Assembly (NCBI GenBank): GCA_947642555.1
Contig: CANRSX010000023.1
Coordinates: forward strand, 1-64,000
Length of the DNA: 64,000 bases
Direction: 5' to 3'
Source of the DNA: an uncultured Roseburia sp.
Lineage (GTDB): Bacteria; Bacillota; Clostridia; Lachnospirales; Lachnospiraceae
The position numbers were made by a program, and so were the translations under genes. The stretch's first letter is position 1. Each line of letters starts with the position of its first letter. The notes under the pieces were generated by a model. It worked only from the letters and a program-made list of their open reading frames with translations. It was not told the origin of the DNA and searched no databases. Shown piece after piece: positions 16,940 through 25,524 of the stretch.

Positions 16940-16975
16940 TTGCAATCGATTACAAAAACGCAATCGATATCAAAA
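16940..16975. promoter_or_regulatory. Tandem LacI-type operators
   Basis: TTGCAATCGATTACAA and GCAATCGATATCAA occur with their ATCGAT centres 18 bp apart, starting at the transcription start site. The composite sequence is almost identical to that at 26924-26960. Occupancy here would block initiation. Confidence 0.8.
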
Positions 16976-17037
16976 AACCTGACAGGCGCAACAAAGCGAA
17001 TGCGAATATCGTTCGCAATGCAGAAATGAGGAAAACG

Positions 17038-17967
17038 ATGAAAATAGCAATACTTGGAGCCGGCGCGATGGGGTCACTGTTCGGCGGTTATCTGTCCCGG
17101 CACAACGATGTCTGGCTGGTGGAGACGGATCAGGAGAAGGTGGATAAAATCAATCAGGAGGGCATCCGGATCCGGGAGGAAGGGGGAGACGAGACCTTTT
17201 ATCCCAAAGCGGTCCGCGATACGGCGGGGCTTTGCGTGATGGATCTGGTGATCATTTTTGTGAAGGCGATGTTTTCAAAAAGCGCGCTGGAGGCGAACCG
17301 GCATCTGATCGGAGCGGACACCTATGTGATGACGCTGCAGAACGGGGCCGGTCATGAGCACACCATTCTCGACTACGTGGACAGGGATCATGTGATTATC
17401 GGCACGACAAAGCATAACAGCTCCTTACTCGAACCGGGGTATATCCATCACGGGGGCGGGGGAGAGAGCAGCATCGGCCTGCTGGACAAAGGGAGTGAAG
17501 CGATCCGCCCGATTGCGGAGAATTTTACAGCATGCGGATTTGAGACGGACGTCTCGGACAATGTGAGAGAATCCATCTGGAAGAAGCTGTTTATCAATGT
17601 CTCCGCCAGCGTCATGACGGGGATCCTGCAGACGAACCTCGACTTTTTAAGGGACAGCGGCCACGCCTGGAAGCTGGTGGAGCAGCTGATCCGGGAGGCC
17701 GTGGCGGTGGCGAACGCCGACGGACTCGCATTTGCCGGGGAGGATGTGGTGCGGGATGTGCATACACTTGTAGAAAACGCCCGGGACGGCTACACCTCCA
17801 TCTATGCGGATCTGCGAAACGGGGTTCACACGGAGGTGGACACGATCAACGGTTCCGTGGTGCGGGCCGCAAAGCGGCTTGGGATTCCGGTGCCTGCCCA
17901 TGAATTTGTGGTTCTGCTGGTGCACGCGCTCGAGGACCGGGCGGATGCGGGCCATACGCCCGTGTGA
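17038..17967 (+). CDS. Ketopantoate reductase (ApbA/PanE) family oxidoreductase
   Basis: ATG 17038 gives MKIAILGAGAMGSLFGGYL, the canonical NADPH-binding Rossmann start (GxGxxG). The ORF track's ATG at 16912 lies inside the promoter. The 309-residue protein keeps the GTTKHNSS, KLFINVSAS (lysine and asparagine of the PanE active site) and DLRNG/TEVDTINGSVV segments. PanE enzymes reduce 2-oxo acids to 2-hydroxy acids. In this cluster a role in oxidising or reducing a branched 2-hydroxy/2-oxo acid substrate is more likely than pantothenate synthesis, since no other pan gene is near. Confidence 0.85.
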   Translation: MKIAILGAGAMGSLFGGYLSRHNDVWLVETDQEKVDKINQEGIRIREEGGDETFYPKAVRDTAGLCVMDLVIIFVKAMFSKSALEANRHLIGADTYVMTLQNGAGHEHTILDYVDRDHVIIGTTKHNSSLLEPGYIHHGGGGESSIGLLDKGSEAIRPIAENFTACGFETDVSDNVRESIWKKLFINVSASVMTGILQTNLDFLRDSGHAWKLVEQLIREAVAVANADGLAFAGEDVVRDVHTLVENARDGYTSIYADLRNGVHTEVDTINGSVVRAAKRLGIPVPAHEFVVLLVHALEDRADAGHTPV

Positions 17968-18015
17968 GGAAAGAGGACACAGCAATATGATAAGGAAAAA
18001 AGGAGGTAAGGATCG

Positions 18016-18939
18016 ATGAGTATTCCTACATTACAGTCGGTGCTGGCGGAGGGACAGCTGATTGCACCGGACACCTTTGACGGAATCTCCACCCGCGCGG
18101 CGGAGCACATGGGCTGTAAAGGGGCGCTGCTCTCCGCGGCGGCGCTGACCCACACGGTACACGGGACGCCGGACGAGGGCACCCTTGGGGTTTCCGACAT
18201 GGTCTGGTCCCTGACCCGGTTTGTGGAGGACAACTGCGGTATTCCGCTGATCGTGGAGGTCAGGAGCGGGTACAGCGATAATCTGCGCATCATGCCCTAC
18301 GACCTGGAGCGGATCGTAAAGGCGGGGGCGGCGGCCATGCTCTTAGACGACCGCGCCTTCGGGTGCGGGAGCGATTCGCCGGAGCTTACCCTGGTGAGCC
18401 CGGAGGTCTTCGCGAAAAAGGTCGCCATTGCCGTGGAGGCGGCGTCGAATACGGACTGTATGGTGCTGGCCCGCAGCTATGCGACGGAGAAGGAGGACGC
18501 CATCGCAAGATGTAAGGCCGCCAGAGAGGCGGGAGCGCAGCTTGTGGGCGCGGTGTGCATGCACACGGAAGCGGACGCAGAGCGGTTTGCGGCGGAAGTC
18601 CCCGGGGCGAAGCTGTGGAGCGACCTGACGGTTCTGGACGGAAAGCCCGAGGTGACGGCGGAGAAGCTTGAGGAGCTGGGCTACGGTCTGGTCTTTATCA
18701 CCTTTATGGAGAAGGCCTCCTGGTTCGGGGATATGGATTACGGCGTGAAAAACTGGGCAAATAAGAATACGGTGTACGCCGATCTGCACGATTTTGACGG
18801 ATATCTGCGGGATGAGAACGGAAACCTCAGGGATTATCACTATATCTTCAGCTACTGGAAAAAATGGATGCCGCTGGAAAAGAGATTTGAGGACCTAAGC
18901 GGGCTGGGCGACGAGGCGTTTCAGGAGGGCAGGAAATGA
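18016..18939 (+). CDS. PEP-mutase/isocitrate-lyase superfamily protein with altered metal site
   Basis: A 307-residue TIM-barrel protein of the same superfamily as the next gene. Alignment by eye shows VEVRSGYS where active members have a VDxDxGYG metal-binding motif, and LARSYATEKEDAIARC where the neighbour has IARTEAG...DEAITRC. LLDDRAFG retains the third acidic position. Replacing a metal-binding aspartate with arginine suggests changed chemistry or a non-catalytic partner of the downstream paralog. AAGGAGGT precedes the ATG, and its stop overlaps the next start (ATGA). Confidence 0.78.
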   Translation: MSIPTLQSVLAEGQLIAPDTFDGISTRAAEHMGCKGALLSAAALTHTVHGTPDEGTLGVSDMVWSLTRFVEDNCGIPLIVEVRSGYSDNLRIMPYDLERIVKAGAAAMLLDDRAFGCGSDSPELTLVSPEVFAKKVAIAVEAASNTDCMVLARSYATEKEDAIARCKAAREAGAQLVGAVCMHTEADAERFAAEVPGAKLWSDLTVLDGKPEVTAEKLEELGYGLVFITFMEKASWFGDMDYGVKNWANKNTVYADLHDFDGYLRDENGNLRDYHYIFSYWKKWMPLEKRFEDLSGLGDEAFQEGRK

Positions 18940-19835
18940 GGAAAAAGATAACCGGAATGGAGCTTTTTAATCAGGGAGAGCAGGTATTTGCCCCCTGTGT
19001 CTACGACTGTATGACAGCGGTTGCAGCAGAGAAAAGCGGCTTCCCCTGCATGATGTTAAGCGGCGGGGCGATCGCCTACAGCATGGACGGCCAGCCGGAT
19101 ATGGCGCTGGCCACAGTGGACGAGGTTATTACGATTGTAGAAGCCATTACAAACTGTACGAATATCCCGCTGCTGGTGGATTTTGACGACGGCTACGGGG
19201 AGAGCCCGGCGGTGGTTTACCGGAATGTGAAGCGCCTGATCCGGGCGGGCGCGGCGGGTTTTACCCTGGATGACAGTACCGGGTTCCGCGGGTTTGAGCG
19301 GCATGAGTATTATAATGCCAATCCGGATGAGGTCAACCCGGCGCTGGTGAACCCCTCTTATAAGACGATCCCCAGGGAGCGCTGGCTGGCAAAGATCAAA
19401 GCCGCGGTGGCTGCCTGCGAGGGAACCGGCTGCGTCTGCATCGCCCGCACGGAGGCAGGTCCTTCCTACGGGATGGATGAGGCGATCACGCGCTGTGTGC
19501 TGTCAAAGAAGCTCGGGGCGCCCATGACGACGGTCTGCGGCGGGATGAACGACCTGGCCATGGGGACGCGGGTGGCCGAAAAGGATCTGGGCTGGAAGAT
19601 GTGGCCGGACGTCATGGTGGTAAACGGCAGACCCACCGTGGAGCTGCCGGATATCTGGAATCTGGGCTTTAACCTGGTCACCATGCACGTGTTTGAGAAG
19701 GCGGCGCTTTACGGCATGATCAAATACGGCCTGAAGGATTTAAAGGAGAAAAACGTAGTTTTCAGCACTGCCCACGCCATGGGAGGCCGCACGGAGGAAG
19801 AGCAGAAGGAGCTTTTATCCATGCGCAGGAGGTAA
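18936..19835 (+). CDS. PEP-mutase/isocitrate-lyase superfamily C-C lyase
   Basis: A 299-residue TIM-barrel enzyme with the Mg-binding motif LLVDFDDGYGES, LDDSTGFRG and IARTEAGPSYG, all conserved in methylisocitrate lyase, 2,3-dimethylmalate lyase and oxaloacetate decarboxylase relatives. The isocitrate lyase KKCGH cysteine motif is absent. It probably cleaves or decarboxylates a 2-hydroxy or 2-oxo dicarboxylate. The ATGA overlap with the upstream paralog implies stoichiometric expression, so a mixed oligomer is possible. The exact substrate is unknown. Confidence 0.82.
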   Translation: MRKKITGMELFNQGEQVFAPCVYDCMTAVAAEKSGFPCMMLSGGAIAYSMDGQPDMALATVDEVITIVEAITNCTNIPLLVDFDDGYGESPAVVYRNVKRLIRAGAAGFTLDDSTGFRGFERHEYYNANPDEVNPALVNPSYKTIPRERWLAKIKAAVAACEGTGCVCIARTEAGPSYGMDEAITRCVLSKKLGAPMTTVCGGMNDLAMGTRVAEKDLGWKMWPDVMVVNGRPTVELPDIWNLGFNLVTMHVFEKAALYGMIKYGLKDLKEKNVVFSTAHAMGGRTEEEQKELLSMRRR

Positions 19836-19900
19836 GGGAAGGATGTGCAGGAGCACATGAAACATATGTTCCAAATATTCAAAAAAAGGAGGAAAAGGAA

Positions 19901-21565
19901 ATGAAAAAAGGAGTTGCAATGCTGCTGATCGCGGCGATGAGCGTTTCCCTGGCCGCGTGCGGAGACAAAGGCAGCGCGGGAAGTGCAGGCGCCGGCGACG
20001 CGGGAAATGCGGGGGCAGAGGATGCCGGGAGCGCCGGAAGCGGCGACGAGGATGCCGGGACGACCCCGGAGGCGGGTGACACGGAGGCAGCGCCCTCAGG
20101 CGGTTCCGCAGAGCCGGTGGCCGGAGGGACGGTGAATATCCCGATCACGGACGATCCCACCACGCTTCAGGGCTGGATGATGCGAAATTCAAATGAGGGC
20201 GTTATCTCCCCGGCGATTTATGAGACGCTGCTTAAGTATGACGAGACCGGAAAGCCGCAGCCGTATCTGCTGGAGTCCTTTACGGGCGATCCGGAAGCGC
20301 TGACCTACACGCTGGTGGTGAAGGACGGCATCACCTTCCAGGACGGGACGCCTCTGGATGCGGAGGCGGTAAAGTGGAACCTGGATTACTACAAGGAGAA
20401 CGGCGTCCTCACCGGTTCCTATTTCAACTATGTGGACAGCGTCGAGGTGACAGACGAGAAGACGGTTGTCGTACATATGTCCAGCTGGGACGCGCTCTTT
20501 GACTACGGTCTGGCGAGAACCTGCTTTGTCTGCAGTCCCACCGCGGTAGAGTCCCTGGGACCGGACGGATTCAATGAGGCTCCGGTGGGAACCGGCGCGT
20601 TTAAGGTGACAAAGTGGAGCCATGGCGAGGGAATCTATACCGAGAGATACGATGATTACTGGCAGGGTAAGCCGTACCTTGACAATGTAAACTTCGTGAT
20701 CTATTCCTCCACGGCAACCCAGCAGGCCGCGCTGGAGGTGGGCGATCTGGACGTCATGAATCTCTCCGGAGACGCCGTGACGGCGGATGCGCTGAAAGCA
20801 AAGGGCTATAACCTGACCAACGCGGCGATCCCGTCTACCGGTTATACCTTATGCTTCAACAGTCTGGCGGACGGTCCTCTGACCGACGTGCGCGTCCGTC
20901 AGGCCATCGCATACGCGGTGGACGCGGAAGAGATCTGCAATTCCCTGTTAGGCGACGGCGCTTACGGTGAGGCTTCCACCCAGTGGGCAGTCACGACGTC
21001 GGCGGAGTACAACAGCGAGGTCACCGGCTACGGCTACGACGTGGAGAAGGCAAAGGCCCTTCTTGCGGAAGCGGGCTATGGAGACGGCTTTGAGCTGACG
21101 ATCAATTTCCAGGTCGGCGATTTTGCGAAGAGCGTCTGCCAGATCATTCAGGCGGAGCTGCAGCAGATCGGCATCACGGTGACCTTAAATCAGATCGAGG
21201 TTGCCAACTATGCGGATTATCTCGGAGAGTGGGACGGCATCCTGTTCCATCCGATGGGATTAGGAAACGGGCAGTTCTCGCAGGTCGCGGCGAACATGAT
21301 CCCGGGCGCGCGGTTCGGCGGCGCTACCTTCCTGCACGACGAGGAGTCGGTGGGCCTGATCAATGAGGCGATCGTGTCGGATCAGGAGACGTTAAGCCAG
21401 AATTTAAAGGGCGCGGTGAAGATCCTCTTCCAGGACAATGTCGAGCTCTATACCGTGGCGATCACCTATTCCACCGCAGTGACGAGTCCGAAGCTGCACG
21501 GTGATTACGGCTCCATCCAGGGGAACGGCGCCACCTGGCATGAGCTTTGGAAGGAAGCGGAATAA
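19901..21565 (+). CDS. Family 5 (peptide/nickel-type) ABC transporter substrate-binding lipoprotein
   Basis: A 554-residue lipoprotein. The signal peptide has lipobox SLAAC (Cys at about 20), then a low-complexity Gly/Ala/Asp/Glu linker to about residue 70. The SBP_bac_5 fold follows, with LLKYDETGKPQPYLLESF, YTLVVKDGITFQDGTPLDAEAVKWNLD and DVRVRQAIAYAVD motifs. It captures a ligand outside the membrane for the permeases encoded next. Although the family is called peptide-binding, gene context suggests a carboxylate or conjugate. GGAGGAAAAGG precedes the ATG. Confidence 0.92.
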   Translation: MKKGVAMLLIAAMSVSLAACGDKGSAGSAGAGDAGNAGAEDAGSAGSGDEDAGTTPEAGDTEAAPSGGSAEPVAGGTVNIPITDDPTTLQGWMMRNSNEGVISPAIYETLLKYDETGKPQPYLLESFTGDPEALTYTLVVKDGITFQDGTPLDAEAVKWNLDYYKENGVLTGSYFNYVDSVEVTDEKTVVVHMSSWDALFDYGLARTCFVCSPTAVESLGPDGFNEAPVGTGAFKVTKWSHGEGIYTERYDDYWQGKPYLDNVNFVIYSSTATQQAALEVGDLDVMNLSGDAVTADALKAKGYNLTNAAIPSTGYTLCFNSLADGPLTDVRVRQAIAYAVDAEEICNSLLGDGAYGEASTQWAVTTSAEYNSEVTGYGYDVEKAKALLAEAGYGDGFELTINFQVGDFAKSVCQIIQAELQQIGITVTLNQIEVANYADYLGEWDGILFHPMGLGNGQFSQVAANMIPGARFGGATFLHDEESVGLINEAIVSDQETLSQNLKGAVKILFQDNVELYTVAITYSTAVTSPKLHGDYGSIQGNGATWHELWKEAE

Positions 21566-21580
21566 GAATTGAGAAAGCCG

Positions 21581-21617
21581 GGGCATGCGCTGTCAGACGA
21601 AGGCATGGCGCATGCCC
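21581..21617 (+). terminator. Intercistronic hairpin between binding protein and permease genes
   Basis: GGGCATGCGC pairs perfectly with GCGCATGCCC, followed only by CTTTGTTTCG. The weak T-tract suggests partial termination or mRNA stabilisation, which commonly lets the binding protein be made in excess of the permeases. Confidence 0.7.
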
Positions 21618-21673
21618 TTTGTTTCGCCCATTCTGCGAAGCATGGCTGAACGTTAGAGAGAGGTGGTGATTTT

Positions 21674-22624
21674 ATGGGACGGTATCTTTTAAAGAGGCTG
21701 GGGATCTCCGTTCTGGTGGTATTCCTGGTTTCCGTCATATCCTTCACACTGGTTCATATGCTTCCCGGCGATCCGGCGGTCCTCGCCCTGGGATCGGAGG
21801 CGTCGGAGCAGGACGTCGAGGCGTTCCGGAAGGAGTACCATCTGGACCGCCCCGTAGCGGAACAATATGTGATCTGGATCAGAGAGATCCTCCACGGGGA
21901 TCTGGGAGATTCCATTACCTACAGCAGACCGGTGACGGCGTGTCTGGCGGAGCGTCTTCCGCGGACGATTTCCATCGGCCTTCCGGCCCTGATTCTTTCA
22001 AGTATGTTCGGAATTTTCTGCGGGATCGTCAGCGCGGTGAAGCGCGGAAAGTTTGTGGACAATCTGATTACGTTTGTCAGCACGATCGGGCTTGGCGCGC
22101 CGCAGTTCTGGCTGGGGATCCTGGGAGTCTATATTTTCGGCATGAAGCTAAAGCTGTTGCCCCTTTCCGGCTATGTGGCTCCCTCTGAAAACTTCGGACA
22201 GTATGTCTATTACGGCGTCATGCCGATCCTGATCTTATCCTTCGGGCTTCTCGCATCCGTCTCCCGTCAGACCAGGTCGAATATGCTGGAGGTGATCAAC
22301 CAGGATTATATCCGCACGGCCCGGGCAAACGGGCTGGTGGAGAAGAGCGTGGTGTACAAGCACGCGCTGAAAAACGCCCTGATCCCGGTGATCACGACCA
22401 TCGGCCTGCAGGTGCGCGTGGTGGTCGGCGGTTCCCTGATGGTGGAGCAGGTCTTTAACATCGCCGGGATCGGAACGCTGATCGTGAGCGCGATCAACGG
22501 CAGGGACTACATGGTGGTGCAGGGCTGTGTGTTCGTGATCTCCGTGTTTATCGTACTCGTCAACTTTGTCATTGATTTACTGTACGGATTCGTGGATCCC
22601 CGTGTCCGTAAATCCTGGAGGTGA
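21674..22624 (+). CDS. DppB/OppB-type ABC transporter permease
   Basis: A 316-residue membrane protein with six helices. It begins with the classic MGRYLLKRLGISVLVVFLVSVISFTL and contains the family segment MLPGDPAVLALG. The EAA loop that contacts the ATPases is at about residues 210-230 (YIRTARANGLVEKSVVYKHALKNALIP). GAGAGAGGTGG precedes the ATG. It forms a heterodimer with the next gene product. Confidence 0.93.
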   Translation: MGRYLLKRLGISVLVVFLVSVISFTLVHMLPGDPAVLALGSEASEQDVEAFRKEYHLDRPVAEQYVIWIREILHGDLGDSITYSRPVTACLAERLPRTISIGLPALILSSMFGIFCGIVSAVKRGKFVDNLITFVSTIGLGAPQFWLGILGVYIFGMKLKLLPLSGYVAPSENFGQYVYYGVMPILILSFGLLASVSRQTRSNMLEVINQDYIRTARANGLVEKSVVYKHALKNALIPVITTIGLQVRVVVGGSLMVEQVFNIAGIGTLIVSAINGRDYMVVQGCVFVISVFIVLVNFVIDLLYGFVDPRVRKSWR

Positions 22625-22629
22625 GCCGT

Positions 22630-23502
22630 ATGTCGGATCGAAACGTAACAAAAGCAAACGGTGTGAAACGCTTCTTCCGGATCTTTTTCAGCCGTGGCTG
22701 GGTGACAAAAATCTGTTTCGGGATCATCGTTTTATTTGTGCTGATCGCGGTCTTTGCGCCCGTTCTGACGCCCTGGACCCCGTATGAGCAGAATCTTAGG
22801 AATATTCTGGCGGGCCCGGGGAAGGAGCATCTGCTGGGCTGCGACAATATCGGCCGGGATACGCTGACCCGCCTTTTGTACGGCGCGCGGATCTCGCTTG
22901 TGACAGGACTGCTCTCGAGTATCTGGGCGGCGGTCGTCGGCACCACCATCGGGCTGATCGCCGGATACGTGGGCGGCTGGGTGAATTCCGCCATCATGCG
23001 GATCACGGACGCCATGATTGCGATTCCGCCGATTATCTTTACGATGGTGCTCTCCACCATGGTGACGGGAAATCTGCTGGGCATCAGCATTGTGATCGGG
23101 GTATCGATTATTCCCAGCTATATCCGTATGGTAAACGGGCTGGTGATGAGCCTTCGGGAAAACGATTATGTGACCGCGGCGGATCTCATCGGGCAGAAGC
23201 AGCTGGTGATCATGTTCCGGCATCTGCTGCCGAACTGTCTGGCGTCCCTGATCGTCACATTTACGATGAATGTAGGCACCGCGATCATGCTGGAATCCAC
23301 CTTAAGCTATCTGGGCGTCGGCATTATACCGCCCACGCCGGCATGGGGCGTTATGGTTTCCGAGGGATACAAATATCTGTTTAACCAGCCGCTGGTGGCG
23401 ATCCTTCCCGGTATCTGCATTATGCTGGTGGTGATTGCGTTTAATATTGTCGGCGACGCGCTCCGCGATGCCCTTGATCCGAGACTGAGGGGGAAACTGT
23501 GA
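22630..23502 (+). CDS. DppC/OppC-type ABC transporter permease
   Basis: ATG 22630 has GGAGGTGA 5 bp upstream and is preferred over GTG 22621; this gives 290 residues. The N-terminal cytoplasmic region and first helix are followed by PLLGxDxxGRD-type HLLGCDNIGRDTLTRLLYGARISL and an EAA loop DYVTAADLIGQKQLVIMFRHLLPN. Both features define DppC-type permeases. Its stop overlaps the next start. Confidence 0.93.
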   Translation: MSDRNVTKANGVKRFFRIFFSRGWVTKICFGIIVLFVLIAVFAPVLTPWTPYEQNLRNILAGPGKEHLLGCDNIGRDTLTRLLYGARISLVTGLLSSIWAAVVGTTIGLIAGYVGGWVNSAIMRITDAMIAIPPIIFTMVLSTMVTGNLLGISIVIGVSIIPSYIRMVNGLVMSLRENDYVTAADLIGQKQLVIMFRHLLPNCLASLIVTFTMNVGTAIMLESTLSYLGVGIIPPTPAWGVMVSEGYKYLFNQPLVAILPGICIMLVVIAFNIVGDALRDALDPRLRGKL

Positions 23503-24506
23503 TGGAAGAAAAAATTTTATTGGACGTAAAAAATCTCCGCACCTCCTTTTTTACCGACGCAGGGGAAGTAAAATCCGTAAATGACGTCAGCTTTTATGTA
23601 AAAGAAAAAGAGATCGTGGCGGTGGTGGGGGAATCCGGGAGCGGGAAATCCGTGACCCAGCTTTCCGTCCTGCAGCTCATCCAGTCCCCGCCGGGTAAAA
23701 TCTTAGGCGGAGAGGTATGGTTTGAGGGAGAAAATCTGCTGACCTATTCGAAAAAACAGATGTGCGGGATCCGCGGCAACGGGATCTCCATGATCTTCCA
23801 GGAGCCCATGACCAGCTTAAATCCGGTCTATACGATCGGAAACCAGCTGACGGAGGTGCTGCGGGCCCACCACAAAAATATGACAAAGCAGGAGGCCTGG
23901 AAGCGGGGCGTGGAGGCGCTGGCAGCGGTGGGAATTCCGGATCCGGAAGCGCGGATGAAGAATTATCCCTTTGAGATGAGCGGCGGCATGCGCCAGCGCG
24001 CCATGATCGCCATCTCGGTGGCCTGCAACTCCAGGCTGATCGTGGCGGATGAGCCCACGACGGCGCTGGATGTGACGACCCAGGCCCAGGTCATGGAGCT
24101 GCTTCTCTCCCTGGTGGAAAAGAACGGGACTTCTATCATTGTAGTCACTCATAACCTGGGGCTTGTGACCCGCTATGCGGACCGCATCTACGTGATGTAC
24201 GCGGGGCGCATCGTGGAGTCGGGCACCACGGAGATGCTGCTGACGAATCCCAGGCATCCTTACACCCTGGGGCTTCTGGCGTCCGTTCCGAAGCTTGACA
24301 GCGACAAGGAGGAAAAGCTGATCCCCATCGAGGGGACGCCGCCCAATCTGGCGCAGATGCCGGAGTACTGCTCCTTTTATCCGCGCTGTCCTTACGCCTG
24401 TGAGGAGTGCAGACAGAAGGAAGCGCCCGTCCTTCGCCCGGTGGGGGAGGAGGGACACTTCATGGCATGCCACCGGGATGTGAAAGGAGGAAAGACAGAT
24501 GGCTGA
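23502..24506 (+). CDS. DppD/OppD-type ABC transporter ATP-binding protein
   Basis: ATG 23502 overlaps the permease stop (TGATG); GTG 23499 is an alternative. The 334-residue protein has Walker A GESGSGKS, signature [12 protein letters not shown], Walker [14 protein letters not shown] and the C-terminal oligopeptide-transporter extension with a four-cysteine-like segment [17 protein letters not shown]. That motif in this family can bind an iron-sulfur cluster. It pairs with the downstream ATPase. Confidence 0.94.
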   Translation: MEEKILLDVKNLRTSFFTDAGEVKSVNDVSFYVKEKEIVAVVGESGSGKSVTQLSVLQLIQSPPGKILGGEVWFEGENLLTYSKKQMCGIRGNGISMIFQEPMTSLNPVYTIGNQLTEVLRAHHKNMTKQEAWKRGVEALAAVGIPDPEARMKNYPFEMSGGMRQRAMIAISVACNSRLIVADEPTTALDVTTQAQVMELLLSLVEKNGTSIIVVTHNLGLVTRYADRIYVMYAGRIVESGTTEMLLTNPRHPYTLGLLASVPKLDSDKEEKLIPIEGTPPNLAQMPEYCSFYPRCPYACEECRQKEAPVLRPVGEEGHFMACHRDVKGGKTDG

Positions 24507-25485
24507 AAAAGAGATTCTGTTGAAGGTTGAGAATCTGAAGATGCACTTTCCGGCGGGCCGGACCCTGTTCGGGAAGACAACCTCCTGGGTAAAAGCGGTG
24601 GACGGCGTGTCGTTTGAGGTGGAGAAGGGAAAAACCTTTGGTCTTGTCGGCGAATCGGGCTGCGGCAAGACGACGGCCGGAAAATGTATCCTGCGGGTCA
24701 ATAAGCCGACGGAAGGCCATATCTGGTACAAGGGAAAGGATATCAGCAGGGCCTCCAGGGCGGAGATGAAGTCGATCCGGCGGGAGATCCAGCTGATTTT
24801 CCAGGATCCCTACGGTTCCCTGGATCCCAGGCAGTCCGCCGGCTCCATCATTAAGGAAGCCATCGTGACGGGAAAGGAGCGCTGCAGTGAGGCTCAGGTC
24901 GCGGACCGGGTAAAGGAGCTTCTGGAGACGGTGGAGCTTCTGCCGGAGATGGGGGACCGCTATCCCCATGAGATGAGCGGAGGTCAGCGCCAGCGGCTGG
25001 GAATCGCCCGGGCCCTGGCCTGCAACCCGGAGCTGATCGTATGCGACGAGCCGGTATCCGCGCTGGACGTGTCGATCCAGGCCCAGGTGATCAATCTGTT
25101 CCAGTCCCTGCAGGAGAAGTCCGGATTTACCTATGTCTTTATCGCCCATGATCTCGCGGTGGTAAGGCACATCGCGGACGTCATCGGCGTCATGTATCTC
25201 GGACACATCGTGGAGATCATGGAGGCGGAGGAGATCTATTCAAACCCGATCCATCCGTATACGAAGGCGCTGCTCTCGGCAGTGCCCATCACGGATTATT
25301 ATACGGAAAAATCCAGGCAGCGGATTCTCTTAGAGGGAGAGGTCCCAAGCCCGATCAACGCCCCGAAGGGCTGTCCGTTCCATCCCCGCTGCATCTATGC
25401 CACGGAGCGGTGCAGGCAGGAGGTTCCGGCGTTAACTGACACCGGAGGCGGTCATTATGTGGCCTGCCATCTGTGCGGGGAATAA
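24499..25485 (+). CDS. DppF/OppF-type ABC transporter ATP-binding protein
   Basis: A 328-residue ATPase overlapping the previous gene by 8 bp (AAAGGAGG before the ATG). Walker A is GESGCGKTT, signature MSGGQRQRLGIA, Walker B LIVCDEPVSALDVS, and the C-terminus carries GCPFHPRCIYATERC, the OPT extension with cysteines. It completes a five-gene import system (binding protein, two permeases, two ATPases). Confidence 0.94.
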   Translation: MAEKEILLKVENLKMHFPAGRTLFGKTTSWVKAVDGVSFEVEKGKTFGLVGESGCGKTTAGKCILRVNKPTEGHIWYKGKDISRASRAEMKSIRREIQLIFQDPYGSLDPRQSAGSIIKEAIVTGKERCSEAQVADRVKELLETVELLPEMGDRYPHEMSGGQRQRLGIARALACNPELIVCDEPVSALDVSIQAQVINLFQSLQEKSGFTYVFIAHDLAVVRHIADVIGVMYLGHIVEIMEAEEIYSNPIHPYTKALLSAVPITDYYTEKSRQRILLEGEVPSPINAPKGCPFHPRCIYATERCRQEVPALTDTGGGHYVACHLCGE

Positions 25486-25524
25486 AGGGGCAGGCTGTGG
25501 GTGAAAGCGGCGGGAAGGATTGCT

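Noticed and set aside
16940-16975. CcpA cre sites as the explanation for the ATCGAT motifs
   Set aside because: The cores fit the loose cre consensus, but tandem pairing with 18-bp spacing, near-identity of the copies and a neighbouring LacI gene favour a local repressor. Kept as an alternative only.
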